A stretch of DNA of 64,000 nucleotides from Limnohabitans sp. (GCF_030158565.1 NZ_JAOASQ010000023.1:124001-188000), one strand, 5' to 3'. Counted from the stretch's first letter, positions 7,251-16,430 are shown. Notes: generated by a model not told the origin, from the letters alone. A program made the numbers and translations.

Positions 7251-8396
7251 TCAAGCTTGCAGTGGCACAGCCCAGGCGTCGTAGCCATACACGCCATCGG
7301 CATTGCCTTGGGTCTTCAGCCACTGGTTGCCGCGTGAGCCGATCTGGATTTCAGCGGTACGCGCTTGGCGTGCTGCGGCATAGCGCTGCAACGCCGCTGC
7401 CACATCGCTCACTTGCTGGACCTGCGACAGGCAACGCGCCACGACCACGCCGTCTTCGATGGCCATGCCGGCACCTTGCGCCATGAAAGGCAGCATCGGG
7501 TGGCAGGCATCGCCCAGCAAACTCACACGCCCCACCGACCATTGCGGCAACGGCTCGCGCTCGTACAAGGCACTTTTCAGCACGCTCTCACAGGCATCCA
7601 GCAAAGCACGGGCATCGGGGTGGTAGTCGCGGTAGAAACTGCGCAGCTCGTTCACATCGCCCGGACTGGTCCAGGATTCTTCGTGCCAGGAGTCCTGTCC
7701 GGTGGTGGCAAAGATGAAGGTGTCACGCCCCCGGTTCAGCGGAAAGGTCACGATCTGGCTTTGCGGGTTGGGGCCCCACCACTTGGTGAAGGCTTCAATC
7801 TCGGGCACTTGGCGCACCTTGTCGGTGGGCACCACGGCACGAAACGACACCACACCGGTAAAGCGTGGCTGCTCTTCGCCAAACAAAGCCGTGCGCACTT
7901 TGGAGTGGATGCCGTCAGCCCCCAGTACCACATCGTGCAGGACTTGCTGGCCATCCTCGAACGACAAACTCACGCCCGTATCGCTTTGGGTCAGGGTGCG
8001 CAGGCGTTTGGAAAACAGCACGCTCTCGGCTGGCACGGCGTTGGCCATGGCCGCCAGCACGTCCGCCCGGTGAATGGTCAGCTGCGGCGCGCCATAGCGC
8101 TGCTCGGCCGTGTCGCCCATGGGCAGACGAGAAGTCTCCAGCCCCGTGTCCCAGTCGCGGCTGATGCGAAAGGTGGGCCGCGCCCCACTGGCGCGAATGC
8201 CTTGTGCCACCGCCTCACCCAAGCCGTCGAGCGCACGCACTGCATTGGGCGTGAGGTTGATGTCGGCCCCCACGCGCATGAACTGCGCGGCCTGCTCGTA
8301 AACGGTGACCGTGTGGCCCTGTGCGCGCAAGGCGATGGCCGCGGTCAAACCGCCAATGCCTGCGCCCACGATGGCGATGTTCAAAGAAAGCGTCAT
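7251..8396 (-). CDS. FAD-dependent aromatic monooxygenase, 6-hydroxynicotinate 3-monooxygenase-like
   Basis: 381 residues. The N-terminal FAD-binding motif is IAIVGAGIGGLTAAIAL. The DG motif is LGADGIHSKVRTAL, and GDACHPMLPFMAQGAGMAIEDG contacts the flavin. The end (GNQWLKTQGNADGVYGYDAW) strongly recalls the tail of NicC, which hydroxylates and decarboxylates 6-hydroxynicotinate; salicylate 1-hydroxylases and 3-hydroxybenzoate 6-hydroxylases are the next candidates. It would act on a hydroxylated aromatic acid with NADH and O2. It is the last gene of the 13-gene minus operon, 45 bases after the SDR gene. The NicC resemblance is from memory of the family and does not fix the substrate. Confidence 0.83.
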   Translation of the reverse strand: MTLSLNIAIVGAGIGGLTAAIALRAQGHTVTVYEQAAQFMRVGADINLTPNAVRALDGLGEAVAQGIRASGARPTFRISRDWDTGLETSRLPMGDTAEQRYGAPQLTIHRADVLAAMANAVPAESVLFSKRLRTLTQSDTGVSLSFEDGQQVLHDVVLGADGIHSKVRTALFGEEQPRFTGVVSFRAVVPTDKVRQVPEIEAFTKWWGPNPQSQIVTFPLNRGRDTFIFATTGQDSWHEESWTSPGDVNELRSFYRDYHPDARALLDACESVLKSALYEREPLPQWSVGRVSLLGDACHPMLPFMAQGAGMAIEDGVVVARCLSQVQQVSDVAAALQRYAAARQARTAEIQIGSRGNQWLKTQGNADGVYGYDAWAVPLQA

Positions 8397-8441
8397 GTGC
8401 CAAGTCCTGAAAACGAATGAAAAGAAAACCTCGCTGAGCGC

Positions 8442-9221
8442 TCAGAAGACGCCCGGGAACGAGCCACCGTCAAGCAAAATATTCTGGCCATTGATGTAAC
8501 CGGCGTGCACGCTGCACAGGTACGCGCAGGTGTTGCCCAATTCATCGGGTTGACCAAAACGGTGTGCCGGATGCTTGGCCAAGCGTGCTGCAATGGCTTG
8601 CTCAGTGCTGATGCCCTGGCGTGCTGCCTGCGCTGCAAAATTGCCCGCCAGTCGGGCGGTGTCAAACGTGCCGGGCAAAAGGTTGTTGATGGTCACGCCT
8701 TGGGCCACCGTGGTGCGTGCCAGGCCCGCCACAAAACCGGTGAGCCCGCTGCGCGCACCATTGGACAGGCCCAAGCCATCGACAGGCGACTTGACGGCGC
8801 TCGAGGTGATGTTGACGATGCGCCCAAAACCGCGCGCCATCATGCCGTCCACCGTGGCCTTGATCAGCGCAATGGGGGCCAACATGTTGGCGTCCAGCGC
8901 CCGCACCCAGGTGTCTCGGTCCCACTGCCGGAAATCGCCCGGTGGCGGCCCACCGGCATTGGTGACCACGATGTCAAAGTCTTGATGCGTCGCAAAAATG
9001 CGTGCACGGCCTTCGTCGCTCGTCACATCGGCGGCCACACACTGCACCGCACCACCGCCCCAGCCGCGCAAACGCTCAGCCGCGGCCAGCAAGGGGGCCT
9101 CGGTGCGCGCCACGATCAGCACATCCACGCCTTCACGCACCAGTGCCTGCGCACAGGCATAGCCCAGCCCAGCGCTGGCACCGCAGACCAAAGCTTTTTT
9201 CCCGGCAATACCCAAGTCCAT
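8442..9221 (-). CDS. Short-chain dehydrogenase/reductase lacking the usual Tyr-x3-Lys
   Basis: 259 residues with a Rossmann N-terminus (KKALVCGASAGLGYACAQAL) and a variant of the NNAG motif, VVTNAGGPPPG. The C-terminus is typical of the family (YINGQNILLDGGSFPGVF). At the active site, where SDRs have Tyr-x3-Lys, it reads GLGLSNGARSGL, so Tyr is replaced by Ser/Asn and Lys by Arg. Atypical SDRs with an LSN..R signature are known and common in databases. Whether they are oxidoreductases or have other roles is unsettled. It lies between the TTT receptor and the NicC-like monooxygenase in the same operon, with 11- and 45-base gaps. Confidence 0.8.
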   Translation of the reverse strand: MDLGIAGKKALVCGASAGLGYACAQALVREGVDVLIVARTEAPLLAAAERLRGWGGGAVQCVAADVTSDEGRARIFATHQDFDIVVTNAGGPPPGDFRQWDRDTWVRALDANMLAPIALIKATVDGMMARGFGRIVNITSSAVKSPVDGLGLSNGARSGLTGFVAGLARTTVAQGVTINNLLPGTFDTARLAGNFAAQAARQGISTEQAIAARLAKHPAHRFGQPDELGNTCAYLCSVHAGYINGQNILLDGGSFPGVF

Positions 9222-9232
9222 GAATCAATCCC

Positions 9233-10189
9233 TCATTCGGCCACGATGCCACGGGCCTTGATGATGCGCGCCCAGGTTTGGGTTTCGGCCTTGATGTGGG
9301 CGGCAAACTCGGCAGGCTTTTGCGTGGCATCGCTCAGGCCCTGGGCGCGCAGTTGCTCACGCACGGCAGGCTGGGCCAAAATTTCTGCGGCATCTTTGGC
9401 CAGTTGTTCAGCCAGCGCAGCAGGCGTGCCCGCCGGGGCCAACAAGCCATACCAGGAGGTGACCACCACGCCGCTGACGCCCTGCTCGGCCAGGGTCGGA
9501 ATTTCTGGCGCCACCGAGGTGCGTGCCGTGTCTGTCAGGCCCAGGGCCAGCAATTTGCCGCTCTTGATGTGGGCCAAGGTGGCGGGCAAGTTGCTGAACA
9601 TCAGGGGCACGGTGCCGCCCAACACATCGTTGAGCGCAGGCCCGGTGCCTTTGTAGGGCACATGCAGCAAATCGGTCTCGGTCTGTTGCTTGAACAATTC
9701 ACCGGCCAAATGCAAACCACTGCCAATGCCCGGCGAGGCATACGACAAACTGCCCGGCCGCGCCTTGGCCTGCGCCAACAAGTCGCGCACGCTGCCCAAT
9801 TTGGTTTGCGCATTCGCCACCAGCACGTTCGGAGCCTTGGCCAACATGGTGATGGGCACAAAGTCGCGCTCGATGTTGAACGGGAAATTGGGCATCAGTG
9901 TCGGGTTGATGGTCAGGTTGCCTGCAGGCACCACCAGCAGCGTCTTGCCGTCGGGCTTGGCGCGCTTGACCTTGTCGATGCCCAGATTGCCAGCCGCACC
10001 AGGCAGGTTCTCGACCACCGCCGTGAGGCCGGTTTTCTTTTGCAGACCATCGGCCAGGATGCGCGAGAGCACATCGACCGGACCGCCAGGTGGAAACGGG
10101 GCGACGATGGTCATGCGCTCTTGCGCACTGGCTGACATGGCCACCAGGCACACGGCGACGCCGACCGCTTTCAAAAACCATTTTTTCAT
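9233..10189 (-). CDS. Tripartite tricarboxylate transporter (Bug-type) solute receptor
   Basis: 318 residues from the ATG at 10189, which overlaps the upstream aldehyde dehydrogenase stop as ATGA. Signal peptide MKKWFLKAVGVAVCLVAMSASA. The mature protein shows Bug/TctC landmarks: IVAPFPPGGPVDVLSRILAD, ENLPGAAGNLGIDKV, SYASPGIGSGLHLAGELF and VPYKGTGPALNDVLGG. Bug receptors bind small carboxylates, amides or aromatic acids in the periplasm. No TctA/TctB membrane genes are in the window, as is usual for the many orphan Bug proteins in Burkholderiales, so it may serve as a sensor or use a distant transporter. The operon also encodes its own ABC importer. Confidence 0.9.
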   Translation of the reverse strand: MKKWFLKAVGVAVCLVAMSASAQERMTIVAPFPPGGPVDVLSRILADGLQKKTGLTAVVENLPGAAGNLGIDKVKRAKPDGKTLLVVPAGNLTINPTLMPNFPFNIERDFVPITMLAKAPNVLVANAQTKLGSVRDLLAQAKARPGSLSYASPGIGSGLHLAGELFKQQTETDLLHVPYKGTGPALNDVLGGTVPLMFSNLPATLAHIKSGKLLALGLTDTARTSVAPEIPTLAEQGVSGVVVTSWYGLLAPAGTPAALAEQLAKDAAEILAQPAVREQLRAQGLSDATQKPAEFAAHIKAETQTWARIIKARGIVAE

Positions 10190-11658
10190 GACAAGGCCCA
10201 AGGCATGGGGGCATCGTTCATGCCCCAGTAGAAACTCTTTTGCGTGGTGTATTCCAAAATACCCTGACGCCCTTTTTCGCGGCCCGTGCCGCTGAGCTTG
10301 ACGCCCCCAAACGGCGTGCTCACCGAAAACAACTTGTAGGTGTTGACCCACACGGTGCCCGTCTGCAAGGCCCGGCCGATGCGCCAGGCGGCTTTGTAGT
10401 CACGTGTCCAGATGCCCGAGGCCAGGCCGTAATCGTTGTCGTTGCACTGCGCGATCAGGTCGGCCTCATCGGACCAGGGCAGCAGCGCCAGCACCGGTCC
10501 AAAAATCTCCTCACGGCACATGCGCGCGGTGTTGGGCAAGCCTTCGATCACCGTGGGTTGGTAGTAACTGCCCTGGTCGTAATACCCCCCTTGGGGGCGT
10601 GCCCCGCCACACAAGACCCGGCCGCCTTCGTCGCGGCCCAGTTGCACATAGCGTTCCACCGAATCGCGGTGGCCCCGGTTAACCAGCGGGCCCATGTGGG
10701 TCGTCTCCAGTGCCGGATCGGCGACACGCAAACCCTTCACGGCAGCCAGCAGGCGCGACTTGAATGCCTCATAGACCGCGGCATGCACAAAGGCCCGCGA
10801 GCCTGCAATGCAGGACTCGCCCGAGGAACTGAAGATGCCGTAAATCACGCCCGCCACCGCGTGGTCCAAGTCAGCATCCGCACACACAATGGTCGGCGAT
10901 TTGCCGCCCAGCTCCAGCGAGGTCGGCATCAGCTTGTCAGCCGCCAGCCGCTGAATGCCCATGCCGACATTCGTGCCACCCGTGAAAGCGATGCGTTTGA
11001 CCAGCGGGTGGCGCACCAGCGCATCGCCCACCACCGAGCCCTTGCCGGGCAACACGCTGACGATGCCGTCGGGCACGCCCGACTGCTGTGCAATGCGGGC
11101 CAGCTCGATGGCCATGCGCGGCGTGATTTCGGCCGGTTTGATGACGATGGCGCAACCGGCTGCCAGCGCCGGGGCCATTTTCTGGGCCTCGCTGGCGATC
11201 GGTGAATTCCAGGGCGTGATGGCCCCCACCACACCCAGCGGCTCGTGCACACTCATCGTCAAATAATCACCCCGAGTGGGCGTGACCGCGTCTTCCCAGG
11301 TCTCGGCAGCGGCTGCAAAAAACTGGAAGGTGCCCGCCGCGCTGGCCACCAGCGCCCGACATTCCTTGATGGGTTTGCCGTTGTCCAGGCGCTGCAGTTG
11401 CGCCAGGCTTTCGGCTTGCTCACGAATACCTTGCGCGATGCGGTGCAACACACCGGCGCGTTCATGCGGCATGCGCATGGCCCAAGCCGGTTGCAAGCGG
11501 GCCTTTTCGGCCGCTTGCACGGCTTCGTCCACATCGGCCACGGTGGCGGCATGCAGCTGGGCGACCACCGATCCGTCGTGCGGGTATTCGGTGGTGTAAG
11601 ACGGCCCCGAGGCATCACGCCAGCGACCGGCAAGCAAAGTCTGGATGTGTTCTGTCAT
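10186..11658 (-). CDS. NAD(P)-dependent aldehyde dehydrogenase
   Basis: 490 residues of the classic ALDH fold. Landmarks are GAITPWNSPIASEAQKMAPALAAG, FTGGTNVGMGI, the catalytic Glu249 in LELGGKSP and the nucleophile Cys283 in GESCIAGSR. It oxidises an aldehyde to an acid in the cytoplasm. It lies between the aspartate-dehydrogenase-like gene (12 bases) and the TTT receptor (4-base overlap). Together with the ThDP enzyme two genes upstream, it could take the aldehyde released by decarboxylation of a 2-keto acid. Alternatively it may act like 2-hydroxymuconic semialdehyde dehydrogenase on an extradiol ring-cleavage product. Both are inferences; the family is certain. Confidence 0.92.
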   Translation of the reverse strand: MTEHIQTLLAGRWRDASGPSYTTEYPHDGSVVAQLHAATVADVDEAVQAAEKARLQPAWAMRMPHERAGVLHRIAQGIREQAESLAQLQRLDNGKPIKECRALVASAAGTFQFFAAAAETWEDAVTPTRGDYLTMSVHEPLGVVGAITPWNSPIASEAQKMAPALAAGCAIVIKPAEITPRMAIELARIAQQSGVPDGIVSVLPGKGSVVGDALVRHPLVKRIAFTGGTNVGMGIQRLAADKLMPTSLELGGKSPTIVCADADLDHAVAGVIYGIFSSSGESCIAGSRAFVHAAVYEAFKSRLLAAVKGLRVADPALETTHMGPLVNRGHRDSVERYVQLGRDEGGRVLCGGARPQGGYYDQGSYYQPTVIEGLPNTARMCREEIFGPVLALLPWSDEADLIAQCNDNDYGLASGIWTRDYKAAWRIGRALQTGTVWVNTYKLFSVSTPFGGVKLSGTGREKGRQGILEYTTQKSFYWGMNDAPMPWALS

Positions 11659-11670
11659 GGCGGTTCCGGG

Positions 11671-12465
11671 TCAAATCGTCACGCTGGCCGTGCGGTTGTG
11701 CAAAAAGCGCAAGGCCGACAGCACCGTGAGCGCCGAGGTTTTGGGGTTGTCGGCCAAGGGCTTGCCACACATGCGCACCTGCATCTCGCCAAAGGCACCG
11801 TGGGCTTCGATCTCGTGGATGTTTTCGGTCACGGTCGGGTCCGCGATCAGGCGCACCTGCGTGTGGTCCAGCCCCAGACCTGCCAGCGACAAAGTGGCCG
11901 CCACGTTGGCATTCTTGGGGTACAGCCGCGCCGCTTCGCGGGCCGTGGCCTGCAAAATCACCGTGGGTTCAGTCAGGGTGTCGAGGTTCACCACCTGCTC
12001 GGCCGGTGAGCCGCGCCAGCCCGAAGGCGGCTTGCGGCCAATGTAAGTCACACTGTCCAGCCCGGCCTGGCGCGCTGCGGCCAGCGCATCGATGCCGCCA
12101 ATGGCCCCGGCCAGCAAATGCAGCTGCGTGCCGCCTTGCTCAGCCGCAGCCTGCAATTGCTCGGGCAGACCGGGTGCAGACATCGCGCCGATCGACAAAA
12201 CCGCACATTCGACGCCGCGCTGCAAAGCGGGCAAAATGTGGGCCGTCAAGGCCGTGTGCCCCGCGCACTCGAGCACCAATGGCGTACCGTGCGGGACCTG
12301 GTGCGTGACCGTCACGCCCGCCCCCAGCTCAGCCTGCAAAGCGGCCGCTTTGCCCTCAGACACCACAATGTGCGTGATGCGCACGCCTGCATGCCCTTGC
12401 ATGCGCTGGTAGACCGAGCGGCCAATGGCCCCAAATCCGATGAGGGTGAGTTCCTGGGTGCGCAT
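11671..12465 (-). CDS. L-aspartate dehydrogenase-like protein (NadX family)
   Basis: 264 residues. The N-terminal Rossmann motif is LTLIGFGAIGRSVYQRM. The substrate domain has AGAIGGIDALAAARQAGLDSVTYIGRKPPSGWRG and NANVAATLSLAGLGLD, both typical of aspartate dehydrogenase. These enzymes interconvert oxaloacetate/iminosuccinate and aspartate with NAD(P)H, and NadX can feed NAD synthesis. No nadA, nadB or nadC is nearby; instead it is flanked by the ThDP enzyme (3 bases) and the aldehyde dehydrogenase (12 bases). Here it probably reduces or oxidises an amino or imino acid intermediate of the cluster's pathway. Biochemistry within the pathway is not known to me. Confidence 0.82.
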   Translation of the reverse strand: MRTQELTLIGFGAIGRSVYQRMQGHAGVRITHIVVSEGKAAALQAELGAGVTVTHQVPHGTPLVLECAGHTALTAHILPALQRGVECAVLSIGAMSAPGLPEQLQAAAEQGGTQLHLLAGAIGGIDALAAARQAGLDSVTYIGRKPPSGWRGSPAEQVVNLDTLTEPTVILQATAREAARLYPKNANVAATLSLAGLGLDHTQVRLIADPTVTENIHEIEAHGAFGEMQVRMCGKPLADNPKTSALTVLSALRFLHNRTASVTI

Positions 12466-12468
12466 GGC

Positions 12469-14133
12469 TCAATCCGTCTTCTTGGGCGGACCGGCAAACT
12501 TGACCGGGAAAGCCCCCCAAGCGGCCATGTCCACCTCGACCACCACCGGGCCGGGTGTTTGCAGAGCCTGGCGCAACACGCTTTCCGTCTGCGCCGGGTC
12601 GCTGAGCTTGTGATGCGTCACCTGCAAGCTGGCGCAAAACTGCGCGAAGTCGGGGTTGTGCAGCTCCACATAGCAATGGCGGCTGCCGTACACCGCATCC
12701 TGAATGTTCCTGATCACGCCATAGCGGCTGTCGTTCATCAGCAGCACCAGCATGTCGGCGCGCTCTTGCGCTGCACAGGCGAGCTCGCCCACGTTGAGCA
12801 TAAAGCCGCCATCGCCCGCCATCACCACCGTCTTGCGGCCCAAAGCGTGTTCCTGGTTGGCCAGCGCCACGCCAATGCCCATGGCCAGACCTTGACCGAT
12901 GCCGCCCCCCAACGCATGCACACCGGCACGCGGATGGTCCAGCAACGGTGCGCGGTTGCCCCACATGGTGTTGGACAAAGTGATGTCACGCACCCACCAC
13001 AGGGCTTTGCCTGCCGTGGCTTGCAAGGTGTTCTTGAGCTTGACGTAAGGGCCCAAAGTGCTGTCCACCAGCACCTCGGCTTGGCGACGGGTGTTTTGCA
13101 GATCGGTCAGGAACGCCGGATCGGTCTGCATGCGCCCTTGCAGCGCATCGGCCAGGGCGTTCAGGGTCAGGGCGGCATCGCCTTGCACAAAGTATTCGCT
13201 GTCGTAGGCCCGGTTTTGGGTCAGCGCGTTGGCATCGATGCGAAAACGGTGTGCGGGCAATTGCAGCTTGTACGTCAGGGTCTCGTTGCTGCGCAGGCGT
13301 GAGCCCACCACCAGCAAGGCATCAACCGACTGGTAAAAGGCCTCGCTGGGTTTTTGTAAGTTGTACGAGCCCAGGCTGGCCGGGTGGTCTTCGGCCAACA
13401 CGCCGCGCCCCTGCACCGAGGTGACCACACCCCAACCCATGGCCACCAGCCTCTGCACGGCAGCGCTTGCGCCCCGGGCTCCACCGCCCAGCCACAGCAA
13501 AGGGCGTTTTTTGCTGGCCAGTTGCTCAGCCAGCGCCTGCACCGCCTCAGGCGACGGGGCCAGTGGGGCCACAGGCAAAGGCATCAGGTCAGCGGGCAAA
13601 GGCAGGCGCATGGCCTGTACATCGATCGGAATTTCGATGCTCACCGGGCCGCAGGGTGGCGTGAAAGCCAAACGCACGGCCTCGCGCAAAGTGGCCAGCG
13701 CGGTCTCTGGGTTGCGGATGCGAAACGCCTCCTTGCCCACAGACTTGAGCATGGCCAGCTGCGCCGGATGCTCGTGGATGAAACCCAGATCGCGGTCAAT
13801 AAACTCCGACTCGATCTGACCGGTCAGGTGCAACATCGGCGTGCCTGCCGTGATGGCCTCGACCATGGCCCCCGCCGCATTGCCGCAACCGGTGCCGGTG
13901 CTGGTCACGCACACACCCAGCACGCCGCTGACGCGGGCGGCTGCATCGGCCATGTTGCAGGCCCCGGCTTCGCCGCGGGCCGACACAAAACGGATCTGCC
14001 CGCGCGTGTGGAAAGCGTCCAGGATCGGCATGTTGTGGATGGAGATCACGCCATAGGCGGTCTTGACCTGGCATGCTTCCAGGAATCGGGCGATCAGTTC
14101 GCCCACGGTGATGGTGACAGGGGATGTGTTCAT
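12469..14133 (-). CDS. Thiamine diphosphate-dependent enzyme (acetolactate synthase / 2-keto acid decarboxylase family)
   Basis: 554 residues from the ATG at 14133, which overlaps the IclR stop as ATGA; the track's longer start is within the IclR gene. Three domains are seen. The Pyr domain has the activating Glu55 in SARGEAGACNMADAAARVSG. The central domain contains RPLLWLGGGARG. The PP domain has VVMAGDGGFMLNVGEL followed by a downstream Asn (MNDSRYGVIRN), the Mg-ThDP binding signature. Related enzymes decarboxylate benzoylformate, phenylpyruvate or sulfopyruvate, or condense keto acids. With the aldehyde dehydrogenase nearby, a decarboxylase making an aldehyde is plausible. No small regulatory subunit is present, which argues against biosynthetic acetolactate synthase. 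Confidence 0.88.
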   Translation of the reverse strand: MNTSPVTITVGELIARFLEACQVKTAYGVISIHNMPILDAFHTRGQIRFVSARGEAGACNMADAAARVSGVLGVCVTSTGTGCGNAAGAMVEAITAGTPMLHLTGQIESEFIDRDLGFIHEHPAQLAMLKSVGKEAFRIRNPETALATLREAVRLAFTPPCGPVSIEIPIDVQAMRLPLPADLMPLPVAPLAPSPEAVQALAEQLASKKRPLLWLGGGARGASAAVQRLVAMGWGVVTSVQGRGVLAEDHPASLGSYNLQKPSEAFYQSVDALLVVGSRLRSNETLTYKLQLPAHRFRIDANALTQNRAYDSEYFVQGDAALTLNALADALQGRMQTDPAFLTDLQNTRRQAEVLVDSTLGPYVKLKNTLQATAGKALWWVRDITLSNTMWGNRAPLLDHPRAGVHALGGGIGQGLAMGIGVALANQEHALGRKTVVMAGDGGFMLNVGELACAAQERADMLVLLMNDSRYGVIRNIQDAVYGSRHCYVELHNPDFAQFCASLQVTHHKLSDPAQTESVLRQALQTPGPVVVEVDMAAWGAFPVKFAGPPKKTD

Positions 14134-14960
14134 GCGGATTTCTTGTCCTTGGTTTTGGCTGGCCAGCCGCCACGTTGCGGCAGATGGCTCAAGCGTTCGG
14201 TCATCTGGGCTGCCGCCGCCATGACCATGTCGACCAGCGGCATCAGGGCCTCGTCTTCGATGCGCTGTGAGGGCACCGAAATGCTGATGGCGCAAGCGAC
14301 ACGGCCTTGTTCATTGAAGACGGGTGCGGCAATGGTGGAGATGCCAGTTTCGTAGCCGCCCATGCTCACGCCATAGCCACGCTCGCGGTCCTGATCGATC
14401 AGGGCTTTGAGGTCTTTGAGTGTGGTGGGCGTCTTGGGGGTGTAGGCGGGCAACACCGATTCGGGGTACAGGGCAGACAACTCTTTCAGATCTATGTCCG
14501 ACAGCAAACTGCGGCCCAGCACCGTGGCGTGCGCGGGCAAACGCGCACCCACCTGGATGGAGTGGAACATGGCGTTGCCACCGGCGGCCTTGGCGATGAA
14601 CACCACATCGCGGGCATCGCGCACCACCACATGGGCCGAGAAGCCGCAGCGGTCACGCAACTCCTCGATCACGGGACGCCCCACCTCGGTCAACTCCATC
14701 GAAGCCAACAACTCAAAACCCAATCGCAGCACCGACAAACCCAGCTTGTAACTCACGCCGTCAGGACAGCGCTCCAGAAACCCGCTTTGCTCCAGCGTGA
14801 ACAGCATGCGAAACACCGAGGCCCTGGGCAAGCCCATGCGGCGCGAGAGTTCAGCCCCGCTGAGTTCGCGCTCATCGCGGTTGAATTGCATCAGCAACTG
14901 CAGGCCGCGTGCGAGGCCGGGCACGGTGTAACGGTCTTCGTTGGGGTTCTTGTCGGTCAT
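14130..14960 (-). CDS. IclR family transcriptional regulator
   Basis: 276 residues. The N-terminal winged helix-turn-helix is LSGAELSRRMGLPRASVFRMLFTLEQSGFLER (about 33-64). The C-terminal IclR effector domain (about 85-265) includes the conserved region near MGGYETGISTIAAPVF. IclR proteins control aromatic and organic-acid catabolism, binding short dyads near promoters and responding to pathway intermediates. It is embedded in the minus operon between the alpha/beta hydrolase (9 bases) and the ThDP enzyme (ATGA overlap), so it would regulate its own transcription. The three GTTTC-N6-GAAAC boxes at the two operon heads are its most likely targets. Repressor versus activator cannot be told, but the position of box 1 over the start point favours repression. 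Confidence 0.93.
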   Translation of the reverse strand: MTDKNPNEDRYTVPGLARGLQLLMQFNRDERELSGAELSRRMGLPRASVFRMLFTLEQSGFLERCPDGVSYKLGLSVLRLGFELLASMELTEVGRPVIEELRDRCGFSAHVVVRDARDVVFIAKAAGGNAMFHSIQVGARLPAHATVLGRSLLSDIDLKELSALYPESVLPAYTPKTPTTLKDLKALIDQDRERGYGVSMGGYETGISTIAAPVFNEQGRVACAISISVPSQRIEDEALMPLVDMVMAAAAQMTERLSHLPQRGGWPAKTKDKKSA

Positions 14961-14969
14961 AGGTTCACT

Positions 14970-15809
14970 TCAGGCCAGCGCTGGCAGGCCCAGCAAGGGG
15001 TTCACGACAGCCGCTGCCTCCAGCGGGCAGGCATGGCCCACCGGCCCCAGGCTGATGCGCTCATGCGCCACATCCAGCGCCAGCGCATGGCACGCGGCGG
15101 GCGTGGTGACGGTGTCTTCGTCTCCGCTGGCAATGGCCAAGGGACCGGTCCAGGTTTTCAGATCCTGCGCGAGTCGGCCTTGGCCCAGCATCTGCACCGC
15201 CTGGGTGTAGCCCGCCGGGTCAATTTGGGCCATGGTCTCGCGCACGGCCTCTTGCAGCGCAGGGGCCGCCTGTGGCGACAGCATGGCTGCACTCCGGGCA
15301 TTGGCCATGCCGATGGGGCCCAGTTGCTGCAAGTTGGACAGACGGCCTTGGACCACACGTGCGCGCTCTGCATCGGGTGCATCGCCGTAGCCTCTGGCGG
15401 GTGCCAGCAGCAGCAAACGGCTCACGCGGTTAGGCTGCAAGCGGGCGGCGCTGGCCGCCATCAAAGCCCCGAGCGAGTGACCTGCGAGCACCACCGGCTG
15501 CGTGACGTACAAGGCATCCAGCCAAGCCCACAAGCGTTCGGCATAGTCTTGGGCGTGCGGCTCAGCCATAGGCAAGTGGCTGCTGCGGCCATAGCCCGGT
15601 GCATCCCAGGCCAAGACGCGCACATCGTGCCTGCCCACAGCCGCACCCAGCTGGTAAGCCCAGCTGGCCGAGGCTGAACCAATGCCATGCAGCAGCACAT
15701 GCGTGACCTGTGGCCCCGCACCGGCACTGCGAAACTGGATCGGCCCAAGTGGCGTGTCCACCAGGGACCGCACCACCCCCGACAAAGCGTCTTGAGGACT
15801 CAGTGGCAT
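14970..15809 (-). CDS. Alpha/beta hydrolase
   Basis: 279 residues with an oxyanion-hole region (VTHVLLHGIGSASASWAYQLG), the nucleophile elbow AGHSLGALMA and a C-terminal histidine in PVGHACPLEAAAVVN. This resembles the meta-cleavage-product hydrolase and enol-lactonase side of the alpha/beta fold. In an operon regulon with an extradiol-type dioxygenase, a C-C hydrolase for the ring-fission product is the natural guess; an esterase or lactonase is equally compatible with the sequence. It is separated by only 1 base from the cupin stop and 9 bases from the IclR gene. Catalytic Ser and His are visible; the acid residue was not assigned. Confidence 0.83.
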   Translation of the reverse strand: MPLSPQDALSGVVRSLVDTPLGPIQFRSAGAGPQVTHVLLHGIGSASASWAYQLGAAVGRHDVRVLAWDAPGYGRSSHLPMAEPHAQDYAERLWAWLDALYVTQPVVLAGHSLGALMAASAARLQPNRVSRLLLLAPARGYGDAPDAERARVVQGRLSNLQQLGPIGMANARSAAMLSPQAAPALQEAVRETMAQIDPAGYTQAVQMLGQGRLAQDLKTWTGPLAIASGDEDTVTTPAACHALALDVAHERISLGPVGHACPLEAAAVVNPLLGLPALA

Positions 15810-15810
15810 G

Positions 15811-16416
15811 TCAGCGCTTGATTTTGGCCAAGGGGGAATCGGGTGGGTACACCGGCGTGATCGGCTTGGGCGCGCCCAACATCACGCACATCAGGGCGTC
15901 TTCGTCACCGATGTTTTGTTCTTCGCGGTAAACGCCAGGCGGCACCGAGATCAGGTCACGTTCGCCCAGCGTGGCTTCCCAGCGCTGGCCGTCTTTTTCG
16001 CAAACGACCTTCATGGCCCCGCGCAGAACAAAGAAGATCTCCTCCACGTCGTAATGGATGTGCGATGGGCCAATGCCGCCGGCAGGAATCACCATGGTCG
16101 AAAACGTGAAGTGGGCCGACGGCACGGTGTTGCCATCCTTGTCCACGCCTGTGCCGCCCGTGCCCACGTAGCGCATCTGGGCGCGGCGGTATTTGGGGTC
16201 AAAGTCGGCCTGGAACTTGAGCGCATCCCAGTCGTAACGGCGTGTGGACTTGCGGGCCACTCGGCTTTCCATCCAATCGTCAAAACTCTGTCCGTTTTTT
16301 TGCAGCATGCTGGCCTGGATCGCCATCTCGGGCGGAATCTGCGGATTGAGCAAACCGTTTTCGTTGAAATGGGGCTGGTTGGCAGCCTCCAGAACTTTCT
16401 TGCTGTGCGCGTCCAT
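15811..16416 (-). CDS. Cupin domain protein
   Basis: 201 residues from the ATG at 16416, chosen because GAAGG precedes it; the track start at 16434 overlaps the upstream SDR gene. A conserved N-terminal arm is followed by a single cupin barrel with IPAGGIGPSHIHYDVEEIFFVLRGAMKVV (metal-ligand pattern H-x-H-x5-E) and a second motif near DLISVPPGVYREEQNIGDEDAL. Such cupins may be dioxygenases, isomerases or non-catalytic effector-binding proteins. It lies between the SDR and the alpha/beta hydrolase in the minus operon. Its length and the leading arm resemble gentisate or 3-hydroxyanthranilate dioxygenase-like cupins only loosely. Substrate unknown. Confidence 0.82.
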   Translation of the reverse strand: MDAHSKKVLEAANQPHFNENGLLNPQIPPEMAIQASMLQKNGQSFDDWMESRVARKSTRRYDWDALKFQADFDPKYRRAQMRYVGTGGTGVDKDGNTVPSAHFTFSTMVIPAGGIGPSHIHYDVEEIFFVLRGAMKVVCEKDGQRWEATLGERDLISVPPGVYREEQNIGDEDALMCVMLGAPKPITPVYPPDSPLAKIKR

Positions 16417-16430
16417 GGTTTTTCCTTCGT

